Shown piece by piece: positions 26,653 through 34,708 of a DNA stretch of 64,000 nt (positions are counted from its first letter, which is position 1; each line of letters begins with the position of its first letter). A program made the position numbers and the translations under genes. The notes under the pieces were generated by a model. It did not search any database. It saw only the letters and a program-made list of their open reading frames with translations, and had not been told where the DNA came from. The DNA is from Gordonia phthalatica (GTDB taxonomy: Bacteria; Actinomycetota; Actinomycetes; Mycobacteriales; Mycobacteriaceae). Location of the stretch: the NCBI RefSeq assembly GCF_001305675.1, contig NZ_CP011853.1:1736001-1800000 (forward strand), given 5' to 3'.

Positions 26653-27939
26653 ATGGCGCGAATGGGAGACGGTGGTGACCTCCTGAAGTGCTCGTTCTGC
26701 GGCAAGAGCCAGAAGCAGGTCAAGAAGCTCATTGCCGGTCCGGGTGTTTACATTTGTGACGAGTGCATCGACCTCTGCAACGAGATCATCGAAGAGGAAC
26801 TCGCCGAGACCAGCGATGTGAAGCTCGACGAGCTTCCCAAGCCCGCTGAGATCCGTGACTTCCTCGACAATTACGTGGTGGGACAGGACACGGCCAAGCG
26901 GACGCTCGCTGTCGCCGTCTACAACCACTACAAGCGCATCCAGGCGGGGGAGAAGAAGAGCGACAAGCGCGCGCCCGGCGGCGAGACCGTCGAGCTCGCG
27001 AAGTCGAACATCCTGATGCTCGGCCCCACCGGCTGCGGCAAGACCTACCTGGCGCAGACCCTCGCGAAGATGCTGAACGTTCCGTTCGCCATCGCCGACG
27101 CGACCGCCCTCACCGAGGCCGGCTACGTGGGCGAGGACGTCGAGAACATCCTGCTGAAGCTGATCCAGGCCGCCGACTACGACGTCAAGCGCGCCGAGAC
27201 CGGCATCATCTACATCGACGAGGTCGACAAGATCGCCCGCAAGAGCGAGAACCCGTCGATCACCCGCGACGTGTCGGGCGAGGGCGTCCAGCAGGCGCTG
27301 CTGAAGATCCTGGAGGGCACGCAGGCCAGCGTTCCGCCGCAGGGCGGTCGCAAGCACCCGCACCAGGAGTTCATCCAGATCGACACGACCAACGTTCTGT
27401 TCATCGTCGCCGGTGCCTTCGCGGGCCTCGAGAAGGTCGTCGACGAGCGTATCGGCAAGCGGGGGATCGGCTTCGGCAACGACGTCCCCAGCAAGGACAA
27501 GGCCGACACCGTCGATCACTTCGCCGAGGTGATGCCCGAGGATCTGATCAAGTTCGGTCTCATCCCCGAGTTCATCGGCCGTCTGCCGATGGTCGCGTCG
27601 GTCACCAGCCTCGACAAGGACGCTCTGGTCTCCATCCTGTCGGAGCCGAAGAACGCGCTCGTCAAGCAGTACGTGCGCCTCTTCGACATGGACAACGTGG
27701 AGCTGGAGTTCACGCAGGACGCCCTGGAGGCGGTCGCCGACCAGGCGATCCACCGCGGCACCGGTGCCCGCGGCCTCCGCGCGATCATGGAGGAGGTCCT
27801 CCTCCCGGTGATGTACGACATCCCCAGCCGCGACGACGTCGCCAAGGTGGTCGTCACCGGTGAGACCGTCCGCGACAACGTCCTGCCGACCATCGTCCCG
27901 CGCGCCGAGGACGACGGCCCGAAGGAGAAGTCGGCGTAG
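26653..27939 (+). CDS. clpX: ATP-dependent Clp protease ATP-binding subunit ClpX
   Basis: A AAA+ unfoldase of 428 residues. The N-terminal four-Cys zinc domain (C13, C16, C35, C38) recognises adaptors and substrates. Walker A GPTGCGKT is near 125, pore loop GYVGED near 157 and Walker B IIYIDEVDK near 186; the RIGKRGIGF region and sensor 2 follow. ClpX unfolds tagged proteins for ClpP1P2. Start ATG 26653 with AGGTG upstream; the frame is open for 57 nt further, but the standard ClpX N-terminus begins here. The gene ends 20 nt before a 78-nt palindromic repeat that may also terminate its transcript. Confidence 0.97.
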   Translation: MARMGDGGDLLKCSFCGKSQKQVKKLIAGPGVYICDECIDLCNEIIEEELAETSDVKLDELPKPAEIRDFLDNYVVGQDTAKRTLAVAVYNHYKRIQAGEKKSDKRAPGGETVELAKSNILMLGPTGCGKTYLAQTLAKMLNVPFAIADATALTEAGYVGEDVENILLKLIQAADYDVKRAETGIIYIDEVDKIARKSENPSITRDVSGEGVQQALLKILEGTQASVPPQGGRKHPHQEFIQIDTTNVLFIVAGAFAGLEKVVDERIGKRGIGFGNDVPSKDKADTVDHFAEVMPEDLIKFGLIPEFIGRLPMVASVTSLDKDALVSILSEPKNALVKQYVRLFDMDNVELEFTQDALEAVADQAIHRGTGARGLRAIMEEVLLPVMYDIPSRDDVAKVVVTGETVRDNVLPTIVPRAEDDGPKEKSA

Positions 27940-27958
27940 CCGCTTTCCCTGACTGAGC

Positions 27959-28036
27959 GCGAAACGCCCTGGGCGTCGACGTTCGCACAGACTTGAAGTC
28001 TGAGCGTTTGTCGACGCCCAGGGCGTTTTCTGCGTG
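27959..28036. repeat. Palindromic repeat copy 1 (78 nt)
   Basis: A long inverted repeat: arm 27961-27980 pairs with 28010-28030 with one extra base, and an inner hairpin forms at 27988-28002. The second copy lies at 29008-29085 in the same orientation. The first 28 bases are identical, and by my count 64 of 78 bases match. The two copies flank one gene exactly. Confidence 0.85.
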
Positions 28037-28041
28037 TCGGA

Positions 28042-28953
28042 TCAGACGAGCCCGAGCCGAGCGAGCTTCCGCATCACCTTCGGGACCATCGTCCGGTCTT
28101 CGAGGTCGCGCCAGATCCAGCGCACCACGTCGTCGACGATCTCGCGGAGTGCGTCCTCGCGGAGCTTCTCCCGAACGACGACGTCTTCGACGCTCTCTCC
28201 GGGACGGATGTCCCGGCAGTACTTGCGCAGACCGTCGAACTCTCCGACGAGGCGACCATCCCAGTCGAAGTCGGGATAGGCGTTCGAGCCGTCGAGCAGG
28301 ACGTAGTGGCGTTGGAGGATGGCTGCGGGCAGTCGTGCTTCGATCATCTGGGCCCGGCTCCAGGACTCGCCGGGGTTCGCGGCGAGACCGTTCGCATAGC
28401 GCAGGGCGTATCGGACCATCGCGATGCCGCGAAGGCGGTGACGTTCGGCGAGCTCGGCCAGTTCGTCGTGCGTCACGCCGAGGCGCAGAGCGCTGTCCAA
28501 GGCGGTGAGTGCGCCCGCGAAGTCGCTCGCCGCTGCGATGTCGACGGCGGTCCGAGCGATCGACGCGACCGGCAGTCCGTCGACGATGACGACTTCGTCG
28601 TCCGGGAGGCCGACGTGAACGTGTCGACACTTGGTGAGCCGACCTCCCGTGGCTCCCGGCTTCGCGAAGTGGATCAGTGAGCGAGCGGGTTTGAGGAGCT
28701 CGAGGCGGTGGACGGCCGCCGCCGACTCGTGACTCAGGGGGAGTGTTTGTCCGACGCCGGCGGCGATCGACGCGTATCTGTAGATCTCGTCGTCGACGTC
28801 GTACTTCGGCAGCAGCTCGGTGCGAATGAAGGCGCCGTCGCCAAGCGGTGTGATGACGCCCTCGCGGACCGCCGCCCGCAACTGAAGGTCCGTGTACCCG
28901 ACGTCGAGGGACGCGGTTCGTCGGATGATCCCGTACTCGTCCTCTGGAAACAT
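28042..28953 (-). CDS. AbiEi-like N-terminus with PD-(D/E)XK-type nuclease C-terminus, unknown function
   Basis: A 303-residue protein. The N-terminal 60 residues look like the winged-helix segment of AbiEi-family antitoxin-like proteins. The C-terminal third carries ESWSR (E196), YPDFDW (D228) and VGEFDGLRKY (E238, D240, K244), a spacing expected for a Vsr/DUF559-type restriction-like nuclease fold. Many actinomycetes have several such orphan proteins, annotated as type IV TA antitoxin domain proteins; their role is not established. I chose ATG 28953; a GTG at 29001 would add 16 residues. Palindromic repeats sit 6 nt after its stop and 55 nt before its start, so it may move as a cassette. 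No partner AbiEii toxin is next to it. Confidence 0.7.
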   Translation of the reverse strand: MFPEDEYGIIRRTASLDVGYTDLQLRAAVREGVITPLGDGAFIRTELLPKYDVDDEIYRYASIAAGVGQTLPLSHESAAAVHRLELLKPARSLIHFAKPGATGGRLTKCRHVHVGLPDDEVVIVDGLPVASIARTAVDIAAASDFAGALTALDSALRLGVTHDELAELAERHRLRGIAMVRYALRYANGLAANPGESWSRAQMIEARLPAAILQRHYVLLDGSNAYPDFDWDGRLVGEFDGLRKYCRDIRPGESVEDVVVREKLREDALREIVDDVVRWIWRDLEDRTMVPKVMRKLARLGLV

Positions 28954-29007
28954 GCGGCCAGTAAAGCGAAGTCCAGTTTGTCTGTCACATACGTTATCCA
29001 CAGTTCT

Positions 29008-29085
29008 GCGAAACGCCCTGGGCGTCGACGTTCGCGCAGGGTTGAAGCGTGCGCGTTCTTCGACGCTCAGAGCGTTCGCGACGTG
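29008..29085. repeat. Palindromic repeat copy 2 (78 nt)
   Basis: Direct copy of the element at 27959-28036, with about 14 differences. Its own inverted-repeat arms are more degenerate than in copy 1. It lies between the nuclease-like gene and the broken SDR gene. Confidence 0.8.
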
Positions 29086-29110
29086 CAGACAGTCGGTCGC
29101 GATCTGCGCG

Positions 29111-29467
29111 GACCTGAACGGCGACGGTGCCGCGGCGGTCGCGTCGGTGCACTCGCTGGTCGGGCGCAGCGGGCAGGCCGCCTACGTCGCGTCCAAGCAC
29201 GGCGTCGTCGGCATCACGAAGGCGGCTGCCATCGAGTACGGCGGTCGCGGCATCCGAGTGAACGCGGTGTGCCCGGGTTACATCGACACCCCGCTGCTGA
29301 AGGACACCCCCGCGGAGTTCCGGGAGCAGCTCGCCGCCAAGCATCCGGTCGGTCGGCTGGGCACCTCGGAGGAGGTGACCGACGTGACGGCATTCCTCCT
29401 CGGCGACGGCGCGGGCTTCGTGACGGGTGCCGCGTACACCGTCGACGGCGGCTTCACGGCCCAGTGA
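29111..29467 (+). pseudogene. 5'-truncated short-chain dehydrogenase/reductase
   Basis: The last 118 codons of an SDR. The active-site segment is intact, with Ser-type strand ASVHSL and catalytic YxxxK as YVASK. The words GIRVNAVCPGYIDTP and the C-terminal TVDGGF are also typical. The N-terminal Rossmann half with the GxxxGxG nucleotide site is missing. Upstream in frame is the second palindromic repeat, starting 25 nt before the similarity begins. Without the cofactor-binding half the product would not be active, so I call a remnant. The break point at the repeat suggests deletion associated with that element (inference). Confidence 0.75.
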
Positions 29468-29474
29468 CCGACGG

Positions 29475-31151
29475 TCAGCCGCGGCCGGACCGGATGTAGT
29501 AGTAGAGCGGTTCGGCCATGTCCAGAAGGCTGCGGACCTCGTCCGTGCTGAGCCGGTTGGCGCGGCTCATCGCGAGGAGGACGAGGTCGTTGATGTTGCG
29601 GACCAGGTCGCCGAGGCCGTCGGAGTCTCCGACAGCGGCGTCGTCGACCGGATAGCGGTCTGCGAGGTCCGCGGCCGCGGCGGTCGCCCGCGTGCGCAGG
29701 ATTCCGGCCGCGCCGCGCCGACCCCACCGTCGGCCGGCGTGCCGGTAGAAGCGAGCCGCCGAATCGAGCAACGCCGCCGGGCTCAGCGGCAGCGACTCCG
29801 GCTCGCCGGCGCGTCTGTCGGCGTCGTCCGCACCGAGGGCGACGGCCTTGGCGGTCAGGAACTCGGCGGTCAGGACGTCGCGGAGCGGACCGAATCCCGA
29901 CGTGCGGAGAAGATCGACCGAGGACTCCCGGTACTCGGCCAGCACCACGCTCAGAGCACCCGGATTGGCGAGGAGGCCCGCGCGCTGCACCTGACGTGTG
30001 ACGTCGTCGAGCCGGAGCAGCGCCCGCGTGTCCGCCTCGAACCGGTCACGGCCGTCGGTGGTCGCGGCGAAGCAGCGGAGGAGTGCGGCCTGCACGTCGT
30101 CCATGCCGTCCCCGAAGACGTCGCGATACAGCGACCCGAACTCCGGATGATCGTCGTAGGCGTGCGTCAGCTCGCACAGGAGGGCGACGATCTCGGCGAG
30201 GTCGTCGGGGCGGAGGGCGTCCTGCATGGGCTGATCGCCGATCGCGTCCGGGGTGCACAGCGCGATGAGCGCATCGGCGACGTTCCGTGCGGCACGCAGC
30301 TCGCGTCGCGGATCCTCCTCGCACAGGGCCCGGGCCCGGTCCGCGTAGAAGTCGGCGACCGCACGACGGACCGGCCACCCCAGGGCGTCGGCGAACCGGC
30401 TCTCAGTCTCCTTGACACTGCGAATCCGGCTCAACCCCGTCGCCTCGTATGCCGGATCCGACGACAACAGCGTCTCGGCGCGGGCGACGGCGGCTGTGCA
30501 GCGCAGACCCGCCATGCAGTCCAGGCGGGATTCCACGTCCACCAGATCGATGCCGTGCAGAGCCCAGTCGCGTGCCGACGCGGCACGCTTGCGGTCTTTG
30601 CGTCGACAGCGTCGCAGGAGGCGTTCGGCGAGTTCGGCCGACCAGAACAGCATGTCGGACCGATCGTCGCGGGCACGTGCGGCCCGGTACTGCCGTTCCA
30701 CCGCCGCGGCGTCCAGGTGCTGACCGGCGAAGCGCATCTCCAGCCGCTCCGCATCCGCCGTCGACTGGCGCGTCGGTGCCGCCGTCGCGCCGGTCGGCCG
30801 TGCCAGGGCCGCGATCTCATCGGGAACCGGAACGTTCCGCACGGTCATCGCCTCGGCGACGGCCACCGCGAGCGCGTCGACGGTCCTGAAGTGCTTCCAC
30901 ATGGTGGCCTTGGGGACCGGCCCGACGCTTCCGTCGCGGCGGACGTAGCCGTCGGAGGCGGCGCAGACGGCGGTGATCGACAGATCCGCGAGAGCGGCGC
31001 CGCCCGGCTGCTGCTCGATGAGGTCGACCATGACGCGTTCCGCGGCGGCCACGACCATCGCCTCGGTGCGCTCCTCCCGCTGCCGACCGCTGCGCTGCTG
31101 ATAGGAGACCGGGGAGTCGACGGCGGGGGAATTCACTGCATGAGACGGCAT
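29475..31151 (-). CDS. Large TetR-like DNA-binding protein, unknown function
   Basis: A 558-residue protein whose N-terminal 100 residues resemble a TetR helix-turn-helix: a helix around EAMVVAAAERVMVDLI, then LSITAVCAASDGYVRRDG and a recognition-like helix ATMWKHFRTVDALAVAVAEAM. The remaining 450 residues are mostly helical, rich in Ala, Arg and Asp, and match no family I know; TetR regulators usually stop at about 200. No membrane segment is seen. It starts at ATG 31151, 72 nt from the divergent carboxylase subunit gene, which it might control. It converges on the SDR remnant. Confidence 0.6.
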   Translation of the reverse strand: MPSHAVNSPAVDSPVSYQQRSGRQREERTEAMVVAAAERVMVDLIEQQPGGAALADLSITAVCAASDGYVRRDGSVGPVPKATMWKHFRTVDALAVAVAEAMTVRNVPVPDEIAALARPTGATAAPTRQSTADAERLEMRFAGQHLDAAAVERQYRAARARDDRSDMLFWSAELAERLLRRCRRKDRKRAASARDWALHGIDLVDVESRLDCMAGLRCTAAVARAETLLSSDPAYEATGLSRIRSVKETESRFADALGWPVRRAVADFYADRARALCEEDPRRELRAARNVADALIALCTPDAIGDQPMQDALRPDDLAEIVALLCELTHAYDDHPEFGSLYRDVFGDGMDDVQAALLRCFAATTDGRDRFEADTRALLRLDDVTRQVQRAGLLANPGALSVVLAEYRESSVDLLRTSGFGPLRDVLTAEFLTAKAVALGADDADRRAGEPESLPLSPAALLDSAARFYRHAGRRWGRRGAAGILRTRATAAAADLADRYPVDDAAVGDSDGLGDLVRNINDLVLLAMSRANRLSTDEVRSLLDMAEPLYYYIRSGRG

Positions 31152-31223
31152 GAACTGAGTCTACTGCGGCGTCCATTGCTATCCACATGGTGTGGACGTG
31201 TTCATCACGGTTAGCGTCGACGC

Positions 31224-32771
31224 GTGCCAGAGACCACCGCAGACAAACTCGCCGAACTCCGTCGACGCCTGGCGGACGCGCAGGAACCGACGGGCGACGT
31301 CGGACGGGCCAAGCGCGCCGCGAAGGGCATTCCCAGCCCGCGCGAGCGGATCGCGACCCTGCTGGATCCGGGCAGCTTCATCGAGACCGGTGCACTGGTC
31401 CGACAGCCGGGCGTGGCCGACGCGCCCTACGGCGACGGCGTGGTGACCGGCCGCGGCACCGTCGAAGGTCGCCCTGTGGTGGTCATCGCCCACGACCAGA
31501 CCGTGTACGGCGGCTCCGTCGGCGAGATGTTCGGTCGCAAGGTGGCCGCCGCGATGGACATGGCCGCCGACATCGACGTCCCGTTCGTCGCGATCAACGA
31601 CTCGGGTGGCGCGCGGATCCAGGACGCCGTCACCTCCATCGCCTGGTACGCGGCGATGAGCCGCAGGCAGCTGCGACTGTCCGGCGTGGTCCCGCAGATC
31701 TCGATCATGCTCGGCAAGTGCGCGGCGGGCGCGGTGTACGCGCCCATCAACACCGACGTCTTGATCGCCACCGAATCGGCCTACATGTTCGTCACCGGCC
31801 CCGACGTGATCCGGGAGACGACCGGCGAGGAGGTGACCCTCGAGGAGCTCGGCGGCGCCTACAACCAGGCCCAGAACGGCAACATCCACCACGTCGCGAA
31901 GGACGAGGCGGCCGCGTTCGCCTGGGCCCGCGAGTACCTGTCGTACATGCCGACCAGCTGCTTCGAACCCGCACCGGTCGTCAATCCGGGCCTCGAACCC
32001 GAGATCACCGAGCACGACCGGAAGCTGGACACCCTGATCCCGGACTCCGACCGCCAGGGCTACGACATGCACGACGTCCTCCTGCGGATCTTCGACGACG
32101 GCGCCTTCCACGAGATGGGCGGGTCGACGGCGCAGAACCTGATCACCGGTTTCGCGCGGGTCGACGGCCGCAGCGTCGGCGTCGTCGCCAACCAGCCGCT
32201 CGTCTCCAGCGGCGCGATCGACGCCCGCGCCTCCGACAAGGCCGCCCACTTCATCCGACTGTGCGACGCCTTCAGCCTGCCGTTGATCTTCGTCGTCGAC
32301 ACGCCGGGTGTCCTGCCGGGCGTCGAGGAGGAGAAGATCGGCGTCATCAAGCGCGGCGGTCGATTCTTCTACGCGGTCGTCGAGGCCACCGTGCCGATCG
32401 TGACCGTCGTGGTCCGCAAGGCCTACGGCGGCGGCTACGCCGTCATGGGCTGCAAGCAGCTCGGTGCGGACGTGAATCTCGCGTGGCCGACGGCCCGGAT
32501 CGCGGTGATGGGCGCCGAGGCGGCAGTGGGGCTGATGGGGCGCCGACAGCTGGCGGCGGCTCCCGAGGATCAGCGCCCGCAGATGCGGCAGCAGATGATC
32601 GACTTCTACAACGCGGCCGTCGCGACGCCGTGGACCGCGGCCGAGCGCGGGTACATCGACGCGGTCATCCAGCCGTCGAACACCCGCCTCGAGCTGCGCA
32701 AGGCATTGCGGATGCTGCGCGACAAGCAGGCTCCGCACGGACCGCGCAAGCATCACCTGATGCCGCTGTAG
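31224..32771 (+). CDS. Acyl-CoA carboxylase, carboxyltransferase (beta) subunit
   Basis: A 515-residue carboxyltransferase of the AccD/PccB group. It has the two crotonase-like halves: the N-terminal acyl-CoA site with INDSGGARIQDAV near residue 128 and the C-terminal biotin site with VDTPGVLPGVEEE and KAYGGGYAVMG. It transfers CO2 from biotin to an acyl-CoA (acetyl-, propionyl- or a longer chain). No alpha (biotin) subunit gene is nearby, so it must use one encoded elsewhere. Start GTG 31224. It is divergent from the TetR-like gene and followed by mobA after 77 nt. Substrate cannot be fixed by eye. Confidence 0.88.
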   Translation: MPETTADKLAELRRRLADAQEPTGDVGRAKRAAKGIPSPRERIATLLDPGSFIETGALVRQPGVADAPYGDGVVTGRGTVEGRPVVVIAHDQTVYGGSVGEMFGRKVAAAMDMAADIDVPFVAINDSGGARIQDAVTSIAWYAAMSRRQLRLSGVVPQISIMLGKCAAGAVYAPINTDVLIATESAYMFVTGPDVIRETTGEEVTLEELGGAYNQAQNGNIHHVAKDEAAAFAWAREYLSYMPTSCFEPAPVVNPGLEPEITEHDRKLDTLIPDSDRQGYDMHDVLLRIFDDGAFHEMGGSTAQNLITGFARVDGRSVGVVANQPLVSSGAIDARASDKAAHFIRLCDAFSLPLIFVVDTPGVLPGVEEEKIGVIKRGGRFFYAVVEATVPIVTVVVRKAYGGGYAVMGCKQLGADVNLAWPTARIAVMGAEAAVGLMGRRQLAAAPEDQRPQMRQQMIDFYNAAVATPWTAAERGYIDAVIQPSNTRLELRKALRMLRDKQAPHGPRKHHLMPL

Positions 32772-32848
32772 CGCCGACGCACCACACCCGTGCCACCGGT
32801 TGCGCCAACTACGGCACGGTCCGGAGCAGTCTTTGTCACACTGGGCGC

Positions 32849-33460
32849 ATGACGAGCACGGGTGACAAGAAGCTGGCCGGAATCATCCTCGCGGGCGGGC
32901 GTTCTCGCCGCATGGGACAGGACAAGGCGGCACTGGAATGGGACGGCGTCCCGATGCTGTCCAAGATCGCGTGGACCATCAGTTCACGGTGCGATCCGGT
33001 GCTGATCGCGGCACCCCCGACCTCGCAGGCGTATGTGGATCTGGCCGAGGAGACCGACCTGCAGTGGGTGACCACCGAGAAGGCGGGCAGCGGTCCGCTC
33101 GGCGGTCTCGTGGAGGCGCTGCGCGCGGCGGAGAAGGCGGGCGCCGACGCGGCCTTCGTGTGCGCCACCGACATGCCGCTGGTCGACACCGGGCTGATCG
33201 ACGAACTGTTGGGCGGTCTCGCGGAGTCGGCCGACGTCGTCGTCGCGAACGACGCCGGGCGTGACCATCCGATGGCGGGCATCTACCGCACGCGGGTGGC
33301 CGATCAACTCAGTGAACTGGTGGCCGGCGGCGAACTCCGGATGGTTGCGGCGCTGGAGGCGTTGGTGACCCACCGCGTCGGCGTCTCCGATCCGGAGTGG
33401 CTCGCCAACGTGGACGCCCCCGAGGACCTGCACCGACTCCGGATCCGCCGCGCCTCCTAG
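32849..33460 (+). CDS. mobA: Molybdenum cofactor guanylyltransferase
   Basis: A 203-residue nucleotidyltransferase. The N-terminal signature AGIILAGGRSRRMGQDKAAL binds GTP, and the metal-binding CATDMPLV follows near residue 108. The enzyme joins GMP to molybdopterin to make the guanine dinucleotide cofactor. Start ATG 32849. It corresponds by order to Rv2453c. Its stop overlaps the stop of the convergent DUF202 gene, so no terminator lies between them. In M. tuberculosis a ferredoxin oxidoreductase pair lies between clpX and mobA; here it is absent. Confidence 0.9.
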   Translation: MTSTGDKKLAGIILAGGRSRRMGQDKAALEWDGVPMLSKIAWTISSRCDPVLIAAPPTSQAYVDLAEETDLQWVTTEKAGSGPLGGLVEALRAAEKAGADAAFVCATDMPLVDTGLIDELLGGLAESADVVVANDAGRDHPMAGIYRTRVADQLSELVAGGELRMVAALEALVTHRVGVSDPEWLANVDAPEDLHRLRIRRAS

Positions 33461-33765
33461 GCGATCGTTCCCGCGATCGCCAAGACCGTCCCCGCGATCG
33501 ACGTCGCCACGATGACGGCGACGGTCGCGAACAGCGCGGTCCAGATCGAGTCGGTTCCGATGATGCGGTCGAGTCCCTTGGGGAAGTGACGCACCGCGAC
33601 GAAGGCGATCACGAGCCCGCCGAGGAAGGTGATGAACGCCCAGAGCGGGAAGCCGAAGCGGAGTGCGCTGAAGCCGCCCGCGGCGGCGGTCACGAAGACC
33701 GCGAGGCCGGTGCGCTGCCAGGCCAGCGCGGTGCGCTGCGGCTGGAGTCCCGGGTCGGAGGTCAC
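33457..33765 (-). CDS. DUF202 membrane protein (second of pair)
   Basis: A 102-residue protein with three predicted helices. The conserved DUF202 start RTALAWQRTGLAVF lies at about residues 11 to 24. GTG 33765 overlaps the stop of the upstream DUF202 gene by 4 nt (GTGA), so the two are translated together and may form a hetero-oligomer. Function of DUF202 is not established. Confidence 0.82.
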   Translation of the reverse strand: MTSDPGLQPQRTALAWQRTGLAVFVTAAAGGFSALRFGFPLWAFITFLGGLVIAFVAVRHFPKGLDRIIGTDSIWTALFATVAVIVATSIAGTVLAIAGTIA

Positions 33766-34151
33766 AGCTGGTTGACGATCGAGATGACGGCGAAGACGAT
33801 CAGGCCGACCGCGGCGATCGCGATGCCGGTGACGAGCCAGGGGAGCGGCAGCGGCGGCGGCAGGGGCTCCTTGAGTCGGAGGGCGCGCTCGTTGCGCTGC
33901 CACGAGAACAGCGCGACCACCGCGAGGACACCGCCCGCGACGCACGCGATGATCGACAGGAGGTGGACGATCAGCGGCGACGTCGTCAGTCCCGCCACCG
34001 TCGTGAGGGTGATGCCGCCGGCGATCAGGGCGAGCGCGGTGCGCACCCAGGCGAGGGCGGTGCGTTCATTGGCGAGCGAGAACCGGATGTCGGGTTCTTC
34101 GCCGACCGAGTAGACTGCCAGCGGCCGACGCTGCGGAGGATTTGTGCTCAT
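33762..34151 (-). CDS. DUF202/YidH-family membrane protein
   Basis: A 129-residue protein with a soluble N-terminus of about 30 residues, then the family motif NERTALAWVRTALAL and three hydrophobic helices. YidH-type proteins sit in the inner membrane and their role is unknown. ATG 34151. It is divergent from a marR gene with only 50 nt between them, and a perfect palindrome there could let that MarR protein control both directions. Confidence 0.83.
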   Translation of the reverse strand: MSTNPPQRRPLAVYSVGEEPDIRFSLANERTALAWVRTALALIAGGITLTTVAGLTTSPLIVHLLSIIACVAGGVLAVVALFSWQRNERALRLKEPLPPPLPLPWLVTGIAIAAVGLIVFAVISIVNQL

Positions 34152-34197
34152 CGCCTCAACTCTGTGTGCGTGAAGGGCCGGACGCCGACCGAAGTAG

Positions 34198-34210
34198 TTC
34201 TGTGACAGAA
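34198..34210. promoter_or_regulatory. Palindromic candidate MarR operator
   Basis: TTCTGTGACAGAA is a perfect inverted repeat (6-bp arms around one G). The GTG start codon of the marR gene lies inside it, and another TCTGTG half-site is at about 34161. Position suggests autoregulation and control of the divergent DUF202 pair. Confidence 0.5.
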
Positions 34211-34675
34211 GTAGATTACCTGACCGAACCCACCCCGGGCGACGACGCGTGGGCGCTGACCGCCGCGATCACCCAGCTTCGACGATCCCTGCGATCGAGT
34301 GTTCGCGAGGATTTCACCTGGGAGTCCCTGCCGATGGCGCAGGTCGAGTTCCTGCAGCGGCTCGAACGCGAGCCCGGACTGCGGATCGGGGACCTGGCGC
34401 GCAAGCACCGGATGGCGGTGAACACGGTCAGCACCCTGGTCAACCAGATGCTCAAGGCCGGCCTCGTCGTGCGGGAGTCGGACCCCGACGACAAGCGGGC
34501 CGTCCTGGTCCTGCTCAGCGAGGAGGGGCGTGCCCGACTCCACGCGTGGACACGTGCCAACGAGCGCCGGATCTCGGCGGCCCTGGGCGACCTGACCGCC
34601 GATCAGCGGGCCGCGATCGACGCCGCGGTCCCGGCTCTCGCGGCCCTCGCCGAACGCCTGGACGACCGGTCCTGA
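34202..34675 (+). CDS. MarR-family transcriptional regulator
   Basis: A 157-residue winged-helix regulator. Helices around LRIGDLARKHRMAVNTVSTLVNQMLKAGLV form the HTH, and the wing carries ESDPDDKRAVLVLLSEEG. These dimers usually bind palindromes near their own promoter and release them on binding small phenolic or oxidant ligands. Start GTG 34202, so nearly leaderless if transcription begins close by. It is divergent from the DUF202 pair and 33 nt upstream of valS. Confidence 0.88.
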   Translation: MTEVDYLTEPTPGDDAWALTAAITQLRRSLRSSVREDFTWESLPMAQVEFLQRLEREPGLRIGDLARKHRMAVNTVSTLVNQMLKAGLVVRESDPDDKRAVLVLLSEEGRARLHAWTRANERRISAALGDLTADQRAAIDAAVPALAALAERLDDRS

Positions 34676-34708
34676 GCACCGTCGCGGCGTTCTCTAGAAT
34701 TGGATCCC

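Noticed and set aside
29427..31214. 595-residue plus-strand open frame opposite the TetR-like gene
   Set aside because: Considered as an alternative to the 558-residue gene. Its translation has no HTH, no helix pattern and high His/Arg shadow content; the minus-strand frame has a plausible HTH.
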